Below are positions 39,170 to 51,889 of a DNA stretch of 64,000 nt, piece by piece. A program made the position numbers and the translations under genes. The DNA is taken from the NCBI GenBank assembly GCA_905182995.1, contig CAJJDP010000108.1, forward strand, positions 77,722-141,721. Reading direction: 5' to 3'. How positions within the stretch are numbered: position 1 is the stretch's first letter; the number at the start of each line of letters is the position of its first letter. Source of the DNA: Paramecium octaurelia. Taxonomy: Eukaryota > Ciliophora > Oligohymenophorea > Peniculida > Parameciidae. A model generated the notes under the pieces. The model was given only the letters and a program-made list of their open reading frames with translations, did no database searches and was not told the DNA's origin.

Positions 39170-40249
39170 ATCTGAATTATTTATGTTTTGAGAAATCTTG
39201 GTTAAAAAATAAATCTCTAATTATGTTCACATGAAAAATAAAAAACTCAAAATCGTCCACCCCATTTATCAACAGACCAGAACCAACCCTTTGTCATGCT
39301 TTTTCAAAGGCAAAACTCAATGTATTTTCTATGCTAAAAAAAATTATTATAATTAAAATGTTAATTTAAAATAAAATAATCTTCTTCAATTAAGTTGATC
39401 ACATTTACATAATTTCTAATTTTGATATTTCAACTATCTCTATCAACTAAAATTAGTCATATCGGGCAAATTAGACTTTGCTAATCATTCTAACAATTTG
39501 GATGATCTTTCTGCTCCATAAACGTTTTCAAAGTTCACAATTACACAATTAATTGAAATAGAAAACTATATAAATTAAATAAAAGCCTTACATTTAATTT
39601 TAATGCCCATTATATTCAAATTAAATTTAGAACAAAAAGATATGAGATAATTTATCTTTAGTACTAAAAAACAAAGTAAAAGTTTGGCTAGTCTGCTAAT
39701 AATGCTTTCTACGCAATAATAATTTATCTATTCTTCCGTGTAATTCATTTTGAGCCTATTTTAATTCCAAAAATTTGATTGGAAGAATTCAAATCAAATG
39801 TTGAATATAATATGTGTATGTGCAATAATAGTGGTTTTTGAATTCAATTAATAAATAGGTGCTCATGGAAGCAAGTGAAACTGCTAATTTTCACAGAAAC
39901 TTATTATAAAAATTTGTCATTATTTCTATAAATTATTCATTGTAAATTTGAAGAAATATTTACTGTAATATAAATTATTAAACCAAGATAGTCAAATCAA
40001 TACAGATTTACAATACAAGTCAATATATTGAGTATTAATAATACAATAATAGTACAATTATAAATCTCAATTTGATAAAGTAATAAATTTGTATAGTTTT
40101 CTTAAAAAACCCATTTAATAAAAATACTTAAAAGTTAGGAATCTTTTTTCTTCATTAAAAATGAAAGAACATGAAATGAATTAATCAGACCAGAAGTTAC
40201 CAATTCTAGATAGATAATAGTATAAATATCTTATGATACTTAATAAAAA
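39170..40249. other. Long intergenic region with one weak minus-strand candidate
   Basis: About 1.1 kb of AT-rich DNA. A minus-strand frame at 39485-39748 (87 codons, MNYTEEQINYYC... to ...NFENVYGAERSSKLLE) has coding-like ends, but its hydrophobic middle suggests either a small membrane protein or chance. It holds a canonical-looking 26 nt intron that would break the frame. Nothing else was recognised. Confidence 0.35.
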
Positions 40250-43200
40250 TCAAAAAAATTCTAAGTACATTTTTTTTTATAATTGATGTTATCTTGATTT
40301 GCCAAACAACTATTCCAAATTCGCAGTAGCATTAACAAAAATACTTCTTGGAGTAATATTAGAGAGTCTCTTCAATTCCAACATATTAGCATTTTGATTA
40401 GCAATATTAAATACCATAAGATCAACCTTATTCTTTTCAAGTACTTATTTCAACTTTAAAAATTATTTCTCGCTCATTTTAATATTTACTAATAATAGAT
40501 TAGATAATTATTATTACTTTCAGTGAAAATACAAATATATTTATACCTAGTCCTGAAATCATTTGCTTTTATTGTTTATTCATTATCTGTGATATTACAA
40601 TGATCAATTTCGCTTCTAATAAATTTGAAAACATCGCTCTCTGGTTCAGAGTCAGACTCACTATTTAAATCATACTAGCAATCCTCACTATAAAAAATGA
40701 TAGTAATTAATCTAATACTTAAAATTATCATTTTTGATCTTGTCATCTATATTTTCCTCGATTAAACTTTTCCCTTCATCCTCTTCTGCAACTGTTGGTA
40801 ATTACTTTTTTTACTTTTCACTAAAATCTTTGCTTTTCCTCTTCTCATAGTCACTATCAGTGATGGTAATTTTATGTTCAAAGAAGTTCCTAACAGCATA
40901 TTTTAGGGCTTAAGATATTTTTGATTTTCCTCCTGGAGCCGTGATAGCCATGAACAATTGTTTTGTCAATAAATCTTTATAAGTCCCTTTCGGTTATAAG
41001 GGGAATGCTTCGTGAAGAGAATTATTGAACCCATACATACCAATCAAATCTTGAGGTTAAAGTATATGGAAAATTTTATTACAAATACTATGAGACAAAT
41101 TAATCTGCTCTATCTTCATTTCCTTAGAGTAATCGATCATGAATACAACCTCGTAGATATTGATTGAAATTTAGTTCCTGAATTATTGGATTGGCAAAGG
41201 AGAAATATTAAATAGATTTACAATTTTCTCTAAAGCTGTTAAACAGAAATCACGTACTTCAGGATCATAGTATTCTCCCATTTCTATGATTTAAGTTAAA
41301 ATCTCAGCACCAGTCTTGAAGTTTCCTTCAATTAATTCGTATATGGCTTATAGTTGTGTGATTTTAGAGAGTAAGACTTCTTTGGGTACATTTTTGAACA
41401 TGTCAACAAAGTTATAATCTTATTCCGCATGATTTTATTCTACAAAGTCTTCATTTAGTTTGCTGTAGTAATCTAAGGCTTTCTTTTGAGATATTTTGAA
41501 ATTACTCAAATCTCCAATTTAGATATAACATAATGCCTTTTTGACATGAAGATTTAACAACCTAACAATATTGCTTTATGTGAATTATTATTCCTTTTCT
41601 GCTATGGCTTCAAATTCATTAAATAATTTGAGAGTTTCTGGTATGAAAATTTCATTTTGCATACAAATGGTGAACATGAACTATGCTAGTTGGAACTGTC
41701 TATTTAACAATTTTGCCTTTGCTAATTTTTTCTTCTTCATCAATTCTGTAATCTTCTCTTCTATCATTTACAATTCTGTCATTCCTCCTGTAGAGTATCT
41801 AGAATCTCCTCTCATCCTTTCTTCTTGATCTTGTCTATACTCCTCATCTTTGTATCTTTCATCTTATTGTATAATGCTCTCCTTCAAATCCAATCTCTAA
41901 CTGATGATACTACTTTAATTATATGAGTGACTGCCTTGATTCCTGGCTCTGTTTATAGATACATTTGGAGATAGTTAGGCAGATAGATGAGGGGAGTTCT
42001 CAAACTCTACTGAATTAATTGGTAACATAAGTTGTCTACTCTCTGCAAATGACATTCTCTTCTTGTAGATTGGAGTTTGAATAGAATTGGTTTGATTTTA
42101 GGTGATTTTATTTTGTGTGCCAGTGTTGAGTAATGCAATGTGAGGTAGATTGGTTTTTTATAATAATTAAGTGGTAGATTAATTTTTTTGATGTTATCCT
42201 TTTGGTTTATTCACAAGAGATTGTGAGTTTAATTTTATTTAACTGTTTACCCTTTTGTTTTTGCTATCCCCCTTCTTTACTTGTACGCTTATCCAATTGA
42301 TTTTCATTTGCTCTTTAAATCTTTATGCCAATCCTTTCAATCTTAATTTGAAATTTTAGTATAGATTTGGTTCTTATAATGCCGCCTACATACTTAAACA
42401 CCATTTCTTAAGTTCTTTGATTTCTATCAACTCTAATTTTGCAATGTAAATAGCTTCTTCCATTTCATTTATGGCTTCAAATACTCTGCCTCCTTTCATA
42501 TGCAAGATCCCTATATTATTGGCGCATATTCCAACTGCACTCATGTTTCCTATTTCTTTCTTGTAGAAGTCCTTCGCTTTACTTAATTCCATCAAGGCCA
42601 AAGCATCGGAATGTTTAAAATTAGAATACTTCTGATTGGAATATTTGATGGTTGTAACGAAGATGTTCATGGTTTGAAATAAGGACTTAATCTCAAATGA
42701 GTTAAAATAATCCTAATAATTGATTAGTTCTTCTTCCTGATCCATGTTTTAGATGTCGATGCCATTCATAAATTCAGTTAAAACATTGATTGGCTATTCA
42801 AATGATTAACCAATTCGAGCAGCTGTATACCAAACAAATAGAAATATGACTAATTTATATTGATGGAAAATTACTGACTGATAGTGCAATGATAACAATC
42901 AAGACGATGATCTCCAGCATCTTAACCTTATTGAGAGAAGTGCCTTCATAGAGTTCTTGAATTAGAGTTTGTTCCTCAAAGTAATGAACCAATATAAAGG
43001 AAGGCAATGTGAAATTATTTTCTTCAGGTTCTATATACACATATCTCCTCCCATTTTCAGGAGCTGTTACCACAGACACCTTCTTTGTGGATTAGATATT
43101 AATCTTAAAAAATAGCAAATAAAACCTATTAGAACCAAACGAATACGTCAAGGATGTTTAATTTAGAGTTTCATCCTTGACCAATTCTTTGGTCTTATCC

Positions 43201-44316
43201 AGTATCAGTGGTGCCATGTCTTCAATCAAGGAGTTATAAGAGGATTAGCTGAAATCTTTAGTTTCTACTATGTATTTAACAATAGATTCTGAAATGGCCA
43301 TATTGCTGAAATCTTATGGGGCTAAGGTAGTGAATTAATCATTAATTATGGCAGTAAACAACTAATGTTCAATTTCCATCTAATTGCTATGCTATAACTG
43401 ATGTCTGATTGTCAACTCTTCTAGATATGAATTGGAAATCTTCGCTGTCAAGAAGCATTACTTCAAACCATCTTACGAAATGGTTTGGGTTATCGTCAAT
43501 GACGAGTTTTATGTGAATTCATCCTTTTCTGCATAGGACATTGAAAAGTTTAATGTGGAGTCTAACTTAAATCTCTGAGTTGGTAGCCAATCAGAAGTAT
43601 TAAAATGATTCAACAAATTTTATTATTTTTTGGTGAATTACGGCATTCTCACAACTAATGAGTCTGTGCAATGGACCATCAAGGATGTATAAGTGAGGGG
43701 AATCAATTTAGACTCATTTTCACTCTCTTTGGAAGTGAGATATTGGTCTTGAGACGATGATTTTGTGTTGCTTTAAATATGTGATGATCCAATACTTTAT
43801 GATGATATCTGATAGTATAAGCGATTAGGTAATCTTATTAATGAAAAAACTTAGCGTAGGGTCTGTTTTGTGCAAGGATTCCAATGAGGTATAATTAGAA
43901 TGACTCCAGGTCACGGTGTAGTACTCTTCTGTTTGTTGGCCAGATGTAAATGAATAAGGGGGTATTTATTTAGTATTCAAATTCCTAGATAATTTAAAGG
44001 GAGATACCAGGATGAATAGTTTTAAAATTCGCCAAAGCAATAATGTCTTAGATGAGCACTCACACCAAATATTTAATTAAAATAGGCCTAATATTGGATG
44101 TATATTTCCTATGATCCAAGTACTAATTACTTGTTATATGATGTTCATTTCTATTTATAGCCCATTCAGATGTCTGTTTATATGAAATTCTAAGAGGGAA
44201 TCCTAAAAAGTTGGAATACTCACAAAACCAAGCAATCCAACTTGTAACACTGCTAACATTAGAATCAAAATTATAGGTATCAATATAACAAGTAAAATCT
44301 AATTTTTTAGTTCCAT
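40250..44316 (-). CDS. Membrane sensor: ectodomain, HAMP-like, TPR and vWA domains
   Basis: Predicted 1,303 residues after removing introns of 22, 23, 25, 25, 31 and 29 nt. A first membrane helix (ILLVILIPIILILMLAVLQV) leads to a ~400-residue extracellular part of Cache/sensor size. A second helix follows at ~440 (MLEIIVLIVIIALSVIIFLF), then a HAMP-like linker (ARIGQSFEQPINVLTEFMNG) and TPR-like helices (VGICANNIGILHMKGGRVFE). A long Asn/Gln/Thr-rich linker precedes a helical block and a vWA domain from ~1020 (NIYEVVFMIDYSKEMKIEQI, IGMYGFNNSLHEA, ITAPGGKSKISQALKY). The vWA domain is interrupted by an acidic insert. The metal site reads DYSKE rather than DxSxS. A role in signal reception is inference. 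Confidence 0.75.
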
Positions 44317-44579
44317 AACTCTCTATTAAAAATTAATGTGATATAAATAATGAAAATCAAGATATTTAAAAATATGAAATTTATACACAATTTGAAATGT
44401 CGAGATAGACAAAAATATCAATTGCATTTGGGAATTTTCTTAAGTTAGTAGATATAACGAATATTACAAGGACTATTAATGTATAATTACCCTCCCAAAT
44501 ATAACGTTTATGAAATATAATAACAATTACATTGGAATAACATATTGGTGATATCGAACAGTACATATAAAAAACTAAA
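44317..44579. other. Intergenic, upstream of sensor gene
   Basis: 263 bp between two minus-strand genes. A short antisense-like frame at 44381-44566 is hydrophobic and not convincing. Presumed 5' region of the sensor gene and 3' end of the kinase upstream. Confidence 0.4.
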
Positions 44580-46685
44580 TCATTTATTGCTTGCTCTCAC
44601 TCTGGATGAAAATATGATATTGCACAATTTTTAAATTGTAATTTCCTTATTATTTAAACTCAATTGTTTCTGTAAAAGATTATCTGAGTTTCTTTTGCGC
44701 TATTTGAATTGGATCTATATTTTGTAAAGCTATTCCGCCTTTTGCTAGTTAGTTTTCTGGATCTTCAATGGAGTATCCCTTGAGGAGTAAGTGGGACTAG
44801 CGAATAATTGTTTCCACTCTATTTTCTAACTAAGATTGAGAATGGTCTGGATTTCCAATTGACTTTGAGGTTTCCTTTTGGATTTTGCAGTGCCCCTTAC
44901 ACTATAGAGCAGATTCGGAGATTAGAGTCCAGACCTCGACGCTGTTTAGAGAGGAGAAGTATTGGCACTTCGAGCTGAAACATAGTTATTCTGAGCACAA
45001 TTAATGATGGAGCCTTGAGATTAGGATTTAAAATGGTTGGCTTGTTTCTTAACCTAATTCTTTCTCCATTATTTAATTTTTTCCCTTTTTGAATCTTCCA
45101 AAAAGATTTTATCAATCAATTTTTGATTGAAATCTGAATACTTCCTGGTCAGAGGAGTCTTTGTCTAGGGTTTCTCAGTGTTTATGATTTCATCTGGTTC
45201 CTGATTTGACTTATTAACCAAATCACCCAAGAAGTTGAGAGATGATCGAGGAGAAGATTGATCTTCTTATTTCTAAAAGTATATATGGATGGATAATTAC
45301 TAAGAAGTTCCGAGCTTGGAGATCGTACACCACTTGAACAAAGCCTTGATTAGAAGTGGTCTTCAACATAGTAGCTCCAGCCCTAATTTGAGGCTATTAG
45401 CAATGACGACTGGGTCCAGCCATGGTGATTTCCTTTTTGATTCCCATTTGGATCAATGCTTTTTTGTTTTTCTTATTAGCTAAAGTACGAGGATTGAGCA
45501 TTTTGGTTGGTGATTGAGTCAAAACCTTCTGCATCCAGGGATGACCCAGTATTTGATAAGCTGAATACCTTTCCGATTAATCGGGATTCAACATATTGGC
45601 TACGAGTTCCTTATACTCTTTGCTTAGAATAAGATGAGAGGGGAATGTATAATTACACTTTAAGATATTGTCAATAGTTTACTCATCACTTCGAGAAGTA
45701 AAGGGCAGATTAGCACAAACAAGAGCATATAAGATTACTCCCAAAGCCCAGATATCAATAGCTGGTCTTATTTCAGTCGCTTAACCACCCACCACTTCAG
45801 GAGGCATGTAACTTAATGAGCCTCTGTCCACCTTGTCAATAGTGAAGTTGGTGGAGACTGTGGCAATACCGAAATCAATGATTTTGATCATTTTCTCTAC
45901 CTTGGATGTCAACAACACATTTTCTAATTTGAGATCTCTATGAATGAGACGTTTATCGTGACAATATCGAATAGCCTCTGCAATCTAACGAAATATTACT
46001 CTAGCCTCTTCTTCAGACAATCCGCCTTTCTCTAATTTAATCACATTATTCGATATACCTTGAATGTATTCAACCAAATCCCCTCCTTGCAGGAATTCCA
46101 TTATCAAAACAACCTGCATGTTTGGGAGCGTATAACAATTCAATATCTTAATGATATTATTATGTCTGAGATTCTTCATCACTTCGGCCTCTCTAAACAC
46201 CAAATCGATATCCTCAGCATTCCACAATTTCCCAGAATCTATCAGCTTTATTGCTACCTGTTCTCCAGTCACTTTATGTTTTCCCAACATCACCTTCCCA
46301 AATCCACCCTCTCCAAGCACTTTCATTATTTGGTAAACACTTATCTGAGAATAAGCATCGAAGTCACTGCCTAAGAAACAAATCGGATTCAAAGTATACT
46401 GTCTGATATATATAGGAGAGTCCCCTCTTTTATATACGGAAGATCCTCCTAAAATATCTCAATGCCCTATTAAGTGAACAACCTAAGGCATTGTATTTTC
46501 ATCTGATAGTAATTCTCAGCCTTAGTTTTGATATCAGCCATGCAAATTTGTCTCTAAGAGTTTATCAATCAAATTACCTAAAAGAACCTAAACCTTATGA
46601 TATTTGCATCTGGTTATCCATTTAAGGTTAGCAAGAGATATTTGCGCTTCTCCGCTTGAATGGAATCATTTATTTCAAAATCCAT
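44580..46685 (-). CDS. CAMK-type kinase with doublecortin/ubiquitin-like N-terminus
   Basis: Predicted 674 residues after removing introns of 24, 29 and 28 nt. Residues ~10-95 resemble a doublecortin-like or ubiquitin-like fold: KYLLLTLNGQPDANIIRFRF, then LRLFTQQGIEIFQEDLPYIK followed by EGTLLYISDSSDFD, a common lead-in to ciliate kinases. The kinase domain from ~110 has LGEGGFGKVMLGKH, VAIKLIDSGKL, LIMEFLQGGDLVEYI, HRDLKLENVLL, IIDFGIATVS, GSLSYMPPEVVGG and DIWALGVILYALV. All catalytic residues are intact, and the alpha-C region (VFREAEVMKNLRH) fits SNF1/MARK relatives. The tail is basic and Ser-rich. The apparent start further in (TTG at 46390) is in an intron; the ATG at 46683-46685 is joined in frame by two canonical introns. 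Confidence 0.85.
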
Positions 46686-46756
46686 AAGTTTTTAATAAAT
46701 ATTATTCTGATGAGACAAGTAAGTTAACAGTGCATTTATTTAAATTATATATTACA

Positions 46757-49370
46757 TCAGAATTGCCTTCTTTCTCTTAGCTTTTAGTCCCTTCTCTACT
46801 CTACTTCCATCTACTCTTTCATATCCTACGCTCTCTCTATTTCTCTTCCCTTCATCAACAGTAAATCCAGTCTATAAAGACAATCTGATGGTAGTGGCTT
46901 TGATTCGAACTCTAAAATATATGGTCTATTGATTAATTTCATCTCAAATATTGTACCTATGAACATTGATATCCCAATATCTTTGATTGTTAACGTCCAA
47001 ATGAGATGTCCATCTTCCAGTTATCTATTCATAGCTCTCTAGGATTTCCTCAGCTTTTATCTTTAATTTGGAATTCAATCCTGAGCCTGTGCGATGGGCT
47101 AATTTGCATCTCTCAATACACATCGGAGTCACTTTATGAATTTAACCAACAAAGTAATCGATTGGTTAACTTGATTTAGAAAAGAAACTACGATTTTTAT
47201 CCTTTGGATTGAATTGGATTACAGCACATAGTTGAAGATCAGGCTAAAAACAAAAACTTCTTTTATGGCAATTCACATTCCTTTGTCCAGTAATGATGTT
47301 ATAAACTGTGAATGGTTGATTGATGTAATAAAACTTTAAGTTTGAGTTCTGAAAATGTACAACACTATGACCTTGCTACTCTCCAGACAAACTATTGCAT
47401 CCCATATTGACAACTGGACTAAATGCCCCATAAACTTTATAGTCTCTGCCAAAGAGAATAAAATTAGAAATAGGAGGGTGATGAGAGGTCTATTCCAAAT
47501 AGATAGGACACCCTTTTATCCTACCTTAAAAGGTTTCCCCCAAGATAGGATTGAAGGGTTTCTCCTATTAAATGCCCATCATGAAACCTGAAAAATAGAA
47601 TGCTATAGTTAATCTCATTTACTCTTTCACATCAGGTGATTTGGCTGCAGACTCCAAAAATATCGGTGCATGTCCTAAAGCCCTTGCCATTCTCTCCAAG
47701 AATGATCTGGTCTCAAAAATCTATATTGGCAATGAAACTGACATAACAGATTTGCCATTAATTATATTGGAACCTATTCTCTTGATCATGCTCAAGAGCA
47801 CAGATCTCTAATCTCTTAGTAGTCTCTCATTATGGTAAGTCAATCCACCTCTCTATTAATCAACTCTATAATATTTGGTATACATGAAGTGTCCTCCTTC
47901 CTCAGTACTGTCTAATTGTTCAGATAATCCTTGTGAAATTCTCTGATCCGAATAGTAAGTTATGGCTTCATTGATTTATTCTCCTCTCTTGACCATTTCA
48001 ATGATTTTGAGGAACTCTTCCCTAGACTAAATCTAATGTTATTCAGATGTTATCCTCAAGATTTCTTACTTAGTGGGCTTAATAGAAACTTGAAGTGCAT
48101 CAACACTTTCATTATTCTGAGTGATTATATTTTCAGTTATCTACTAGATTTATTCTTAAATTTAGGTTAAATTTCTATCACTGGATGTGATATTCATTAA
48201 AAAGACTTTGATCATCTTCTCTCCTGCATCTCTATCTTGACTTTCTACATTGATGTCTTCAATTAGCAGACTCTTGTAATCTTACTTGCTAAATGATTAT
48301 CAAAGTCATACTTGGAGGGTTAAATAACTAAGACAGATCTGATTATTTTATATTGATCCAATTGCTTAGCCAAGCTATGATCAATTTAATCGTGATATAT
48401 CTCCTATCCAGTATATTTACGAAATATACAATAAATTCCATCCTTCTCAAACCCTTTTTATGTGAATACGATGCTGATTAAGTCACTATTCATCATATTA
48501 ATAGGGAGATCTTGATGTTATAGAGTATCACAAGAAGTTTCATCTAAGTGTAATTGAGCATAAACCAAACTACACCCTTTTTTGGTAGGATATACTTAAA
48601 ATGATTTAAATAGGTGAGGTAACCATGAAGGGGATGGCATGACATGTTCCTAATATAGTAAATAGCTTATTTACATCATAGATTCTATGTGGTTCTATTT
48701 TTGAATAATAAATTAATTTCATATGCAAATTATCATTTGTGTCCTAGTATAACTGAGCATCTTCCTAGTCTAAAATTTACTTAAAATTGTGAATATCACT
48801 GAAATTAACCAAATTTTGGAATGTGCTCTACAGCAATATTTCCATATCTTTCTAATTCATAATTGTGGGAACATTACCTAGATGCAATCAGGTAAATGTG
48901 GAATCATCTTCTGAATTTTATTCCTTGACAATAAACTAGGCTTGGCTTGAGATTTTATAGTTAATGGTTGTTTATCAATTTAAGGTTCCTCTTCGGGTAA
49001 TGATCTATCGAATTCTTCCAATGCTTTTCTTTAGGCCAACTTTTTCTACCATTCTCCTGAAAAGCAATCAGTCCATTGCTAATATTCTTTTTCGTTATTC
49101 CACCCAAATTTGATTTCATTTGACTTAGTCCACAACTTTATCACGTATTTGTCTTAAATTCGGCCCAATCTTTTCAACGTGTAATCATAGATTCTTATTT
49201 ACTTTTGTCTTTAATCCTTAACATCTTGTATTTATAAAACCTTTCAAATAGACTGATCACATTACCTGAGTATTCACATAAAATATAAAAAGTTTCTCTT
49301 TCCATTTTTTCATTATTCCTGATTCCTTAAAACCGCTACCACTATAATATTCTGTTTCATTTTGATACAT
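46757..49370 (-). CDS. Oxysterol-binding protein-related protein with PH domain
   Basis: Predicted 827 residues after removing introns of 25, 26, 25, 23 and 31 nt. The N-terminal ~110 residues are a PH domain (GIMKKWKEKLFIFYV ... EYQQWTDCFSGEW). The C-terminal half is an ORD lipid-binding domain: FMMGIQQEKPFNPILGETFQ at ~565-585, the family fingerprint as EQTSHHPPIS, YKVYGAFSPVVNMG, a PIDYFVGQI segment and the closing YILEFESKPLPSDCLYR with a charged helix. ORPs exchange sterols and PI4P between the ER and other membranes at contact sites, the PH domain giving membrane targeting. The middle region looks helical. Start at ATG 49368-49370. Confidence 0.9.
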
Positions 49371-49610
49371 TTTAATTAATATTGAAAAATCATAAGCAAA
49401 TCAAATTCCCCATTCCCTTCTTTCTATTATTAGTAGTAAGTACTCTTTTTTTAGATAATTTCTATAAAATGGATGATGTCTAAATTCTCTTCCTTAAGAA
49501 TTGCTTACATCGATATCTATTTGAAAAAGAATGTCACATACGACTTAGACTTTACTGCATAAGGGATATATAAATGAATACAATATTTATTGAACTAATA
49601 AAATATATTT

Positions 49611-51482
49611 ATGTTTTCAAATACAAATTCACAATTCCAAAATCCTCCAACATCCCATAATTACAATCAAACTGTTCCCATAAGTAAGTCATTTAAATAC
49701 TGTAGTCAGTCAATCCCCATTAGGCAAACCGGTGTATCAACCTCAATAACCCTTGCCTATGGAAGCAGAGATGAAAATCTACAGAGGATATAATCAAGAA
49801 TTCGAATTAAAAGTTCCAAGTCCTTAACCAATCAAATAGGCCTCCTCCTAAATTGTCGTGTAGAATTAGCCTCAACAATCAAAAGGAAATTAGAAAGTGT
49901 CATATGTAACATGTTTGGATATCAATAGTTGATAGATTGGATGATGTACTTTTTACCAATCGCCTTCATTATCATTATTTTGATTGTTATGTCATGCATG
50001 ATCGGTGCTAAGTCAAAACATCTTAACCCAGAGGGTGCTCATAATACATTAACAACCTTAAAAGAAAACTTATCGAAAAATCCAATAGAAGATATAGTGA
50101 TAAGAGGTGAGAGAGCATCATCACATATGACAATGTTGGAATATTATGGTCATAAAGAGGTTGGATGTCCTGACGGATATCAACCAGCATAGATTGGGAA
50201 GTGGGATGGAGTTAAGTCTGGTTGTTTATGCGAAAATGGAGAGACAAGTCATTCCGCCACTTGTTTTTATAAATCAACATGCAAGAGAGTGAAATCTCAT
50301 GATGCTGTGGATCTTTAGATTTGGCAATCAAAGAGTTTTTGCATAAAAACTTATGAAGGTTGGCAACCTCTAAATGGAGTTGATTGTGATGATGGCTATA
50401 AGAAATGTGGGAATCTTTGTGTGCCTATCTCTAGAAAATGTCCCTTGTCTAATTTAGTGAAAGACAATAGTAGATTAAATGATGAGCATTCAATAAAGAT
50501 AGGCAATGATAATTTCATTAAAAAGTTTGAGGATTCTGAATCTGTTGTGGATATGTAATTAGTTCCTGGTGCGGGCCAAAGTGATTCTTCGCCTTGTTAC
50601 AACAATGAATTAAATCCAAGCTTTTAATCTCAGAAATATTATCCATTTGCCAAAAGAGCAGAGAAAGGATGTGATCAGTACTTGGATCTTCAGAATCACA
50701 GAGTTACTTTGAATACTTTTGAAACTCACAAGGTTTATGAATAGAATGATTTAAATGATCTTTTGCATGAATTACCATTTTATCAAAGTTATCTGAGTAA
50801 TGAAGATACATATGCATTCGAATTTATTAAAAGAATAAGAATAAATCCTATTAAGGAATGTCAATAACTGAAACCGAATTAAGTTGAAAGGATCTCATCC
50901 AGTAGCAACAGCATATACACTTCTGAGAAATACCTTTCGTTCATAATATTGTTGGTGGCAGCAATCACTTTGTTTCTGGTGCCAATTCTTTATTTAATTA
51001 GGAATAGAGTATGATTATCATTTCTATATTAAGGTGTTTGAATGGAAAGACATGACAGAATTCTCGTAACCAAGATTCTTCTGTGGTCTAGCTATTATCA
51101 TTGCTGCACTCTGCATAATTCTGGGATCATTCTATCTTTATCATGTTGATGGAAATGTAATCTATAATATACTTATTTTAGAATGGATTGAAAGAGCATA
51201 ACCGTATGTTCTCGTAGTATTTAGAAAAGAATTGCTTCTCAGATTAGGGATTGATCTTAGTATGATAGATTAATTAATTTCTAGGCTGTTGATTAAGTTA
51301 ACACTTTTGCAAAGAATGTGTACCACTCTACGTATAGTTATGTGATATTCGCATTTTATGGAAGTGTTTGTTTCTTGGTGATCCTGGTTCTATTCATGAT
51401 TTACTAATTTTGTGAGCATAAGAGTATTTTTGAAAATCCATGGTTACACAGAATCCAAAAATAATATTATGAATTCCATTGA
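49611..51482 (+). CDS. Four-pass membrane protein with Cys-rich loop, unrecognised
   Basis: Predicted 583 residues after removing introns of 22, 23, 25, 25 and 25 nt. The N-terminus is cytosolic and Gln/Pro-rich (PVYQPQQPLPMEAEMK). Helix 1 is WMMYFLPIAFIIIILIVMSC. A large Cys-rich loop of ~300 residues follows (VGCPDGYQPA, SGCLCENGE, CDDGYKKCGNLCVP), with spacing suggesting several disulphides. Then come helices 2 (FIILLVAAITLFLVPILYLI), 3 (CGLAIIIAALCIILGSFYLY) and 4 (VIFAFYGSVCFLVILVLFMI). An extracellular loop between helices 3 and 4 could bind ligands or surface partners. I recognise no family. It runs divergently from the OSBP gene with 240 bp between starts. Confidence 0.7.
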
Positions 51483-51889
51483 ATTAAATCAATTTTAACT
51501 TTTTAATTTCTTAAAGATATACATTTTAATCTTAAAATATTGATGAATCTGTCTGTGCAAAAAGATTAATACAATAAGACATAGAAAGATATCTTTGAAA
51601 TATTAAGAATAATTCAAGAGATACAATATATCTAATAATGAGTCAAGATGATCATAAAATATTATCTGAAGAAATCAATATATAATCAGAACTTTGCTGG
51701 CCGTAGAGTTGTATCTTTAGATATTTGTCATTAAAATAATTATGAAACTAGTGTGCTTCAATAGTTTAAATAGGAAAATAACTATTATCATAGGAAATCA
51801 GAATAATATATTCAAAGTTCAAAGAATGAATATCCTTGTATAACAATTATTATAATTTAATTCTTTCACTTATTAAAATATTGTATTAT
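51483..51889. other. Intergenic stretch with possible small frames
   Basis: AT-rich, 407 bp. Two short overlapping plus-strand frames start at 51552 (MNLSVQKDQYNKTQKD...) and 51639 (MSQDDHKILSEEINIQ...). They look polar and might be exons of a small gene, but I could not join them with a convincing intron. Confidence 0.35.

Noticed and set aside
40161-40286. Plus-strand 41-codon frame
   Set aside because: It overlaps the 3' end of the sensor gene and has no supporting evidence.
42305-42307. ATG at 42305-42307 (minus) as start of a separate vWA gene
   Set aside because: The same frame continues upstream without a stop through the TPR part to the membrane helices, and the full-length exon sum is divisible by three.
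45985-46392. Start of the CAMK kinase at 46390-46392
   Set aside because: The codon there is TTG and lies in a canonical 29 nt intron; two upstream exons with an ATG at 46683-46685 join in frame.
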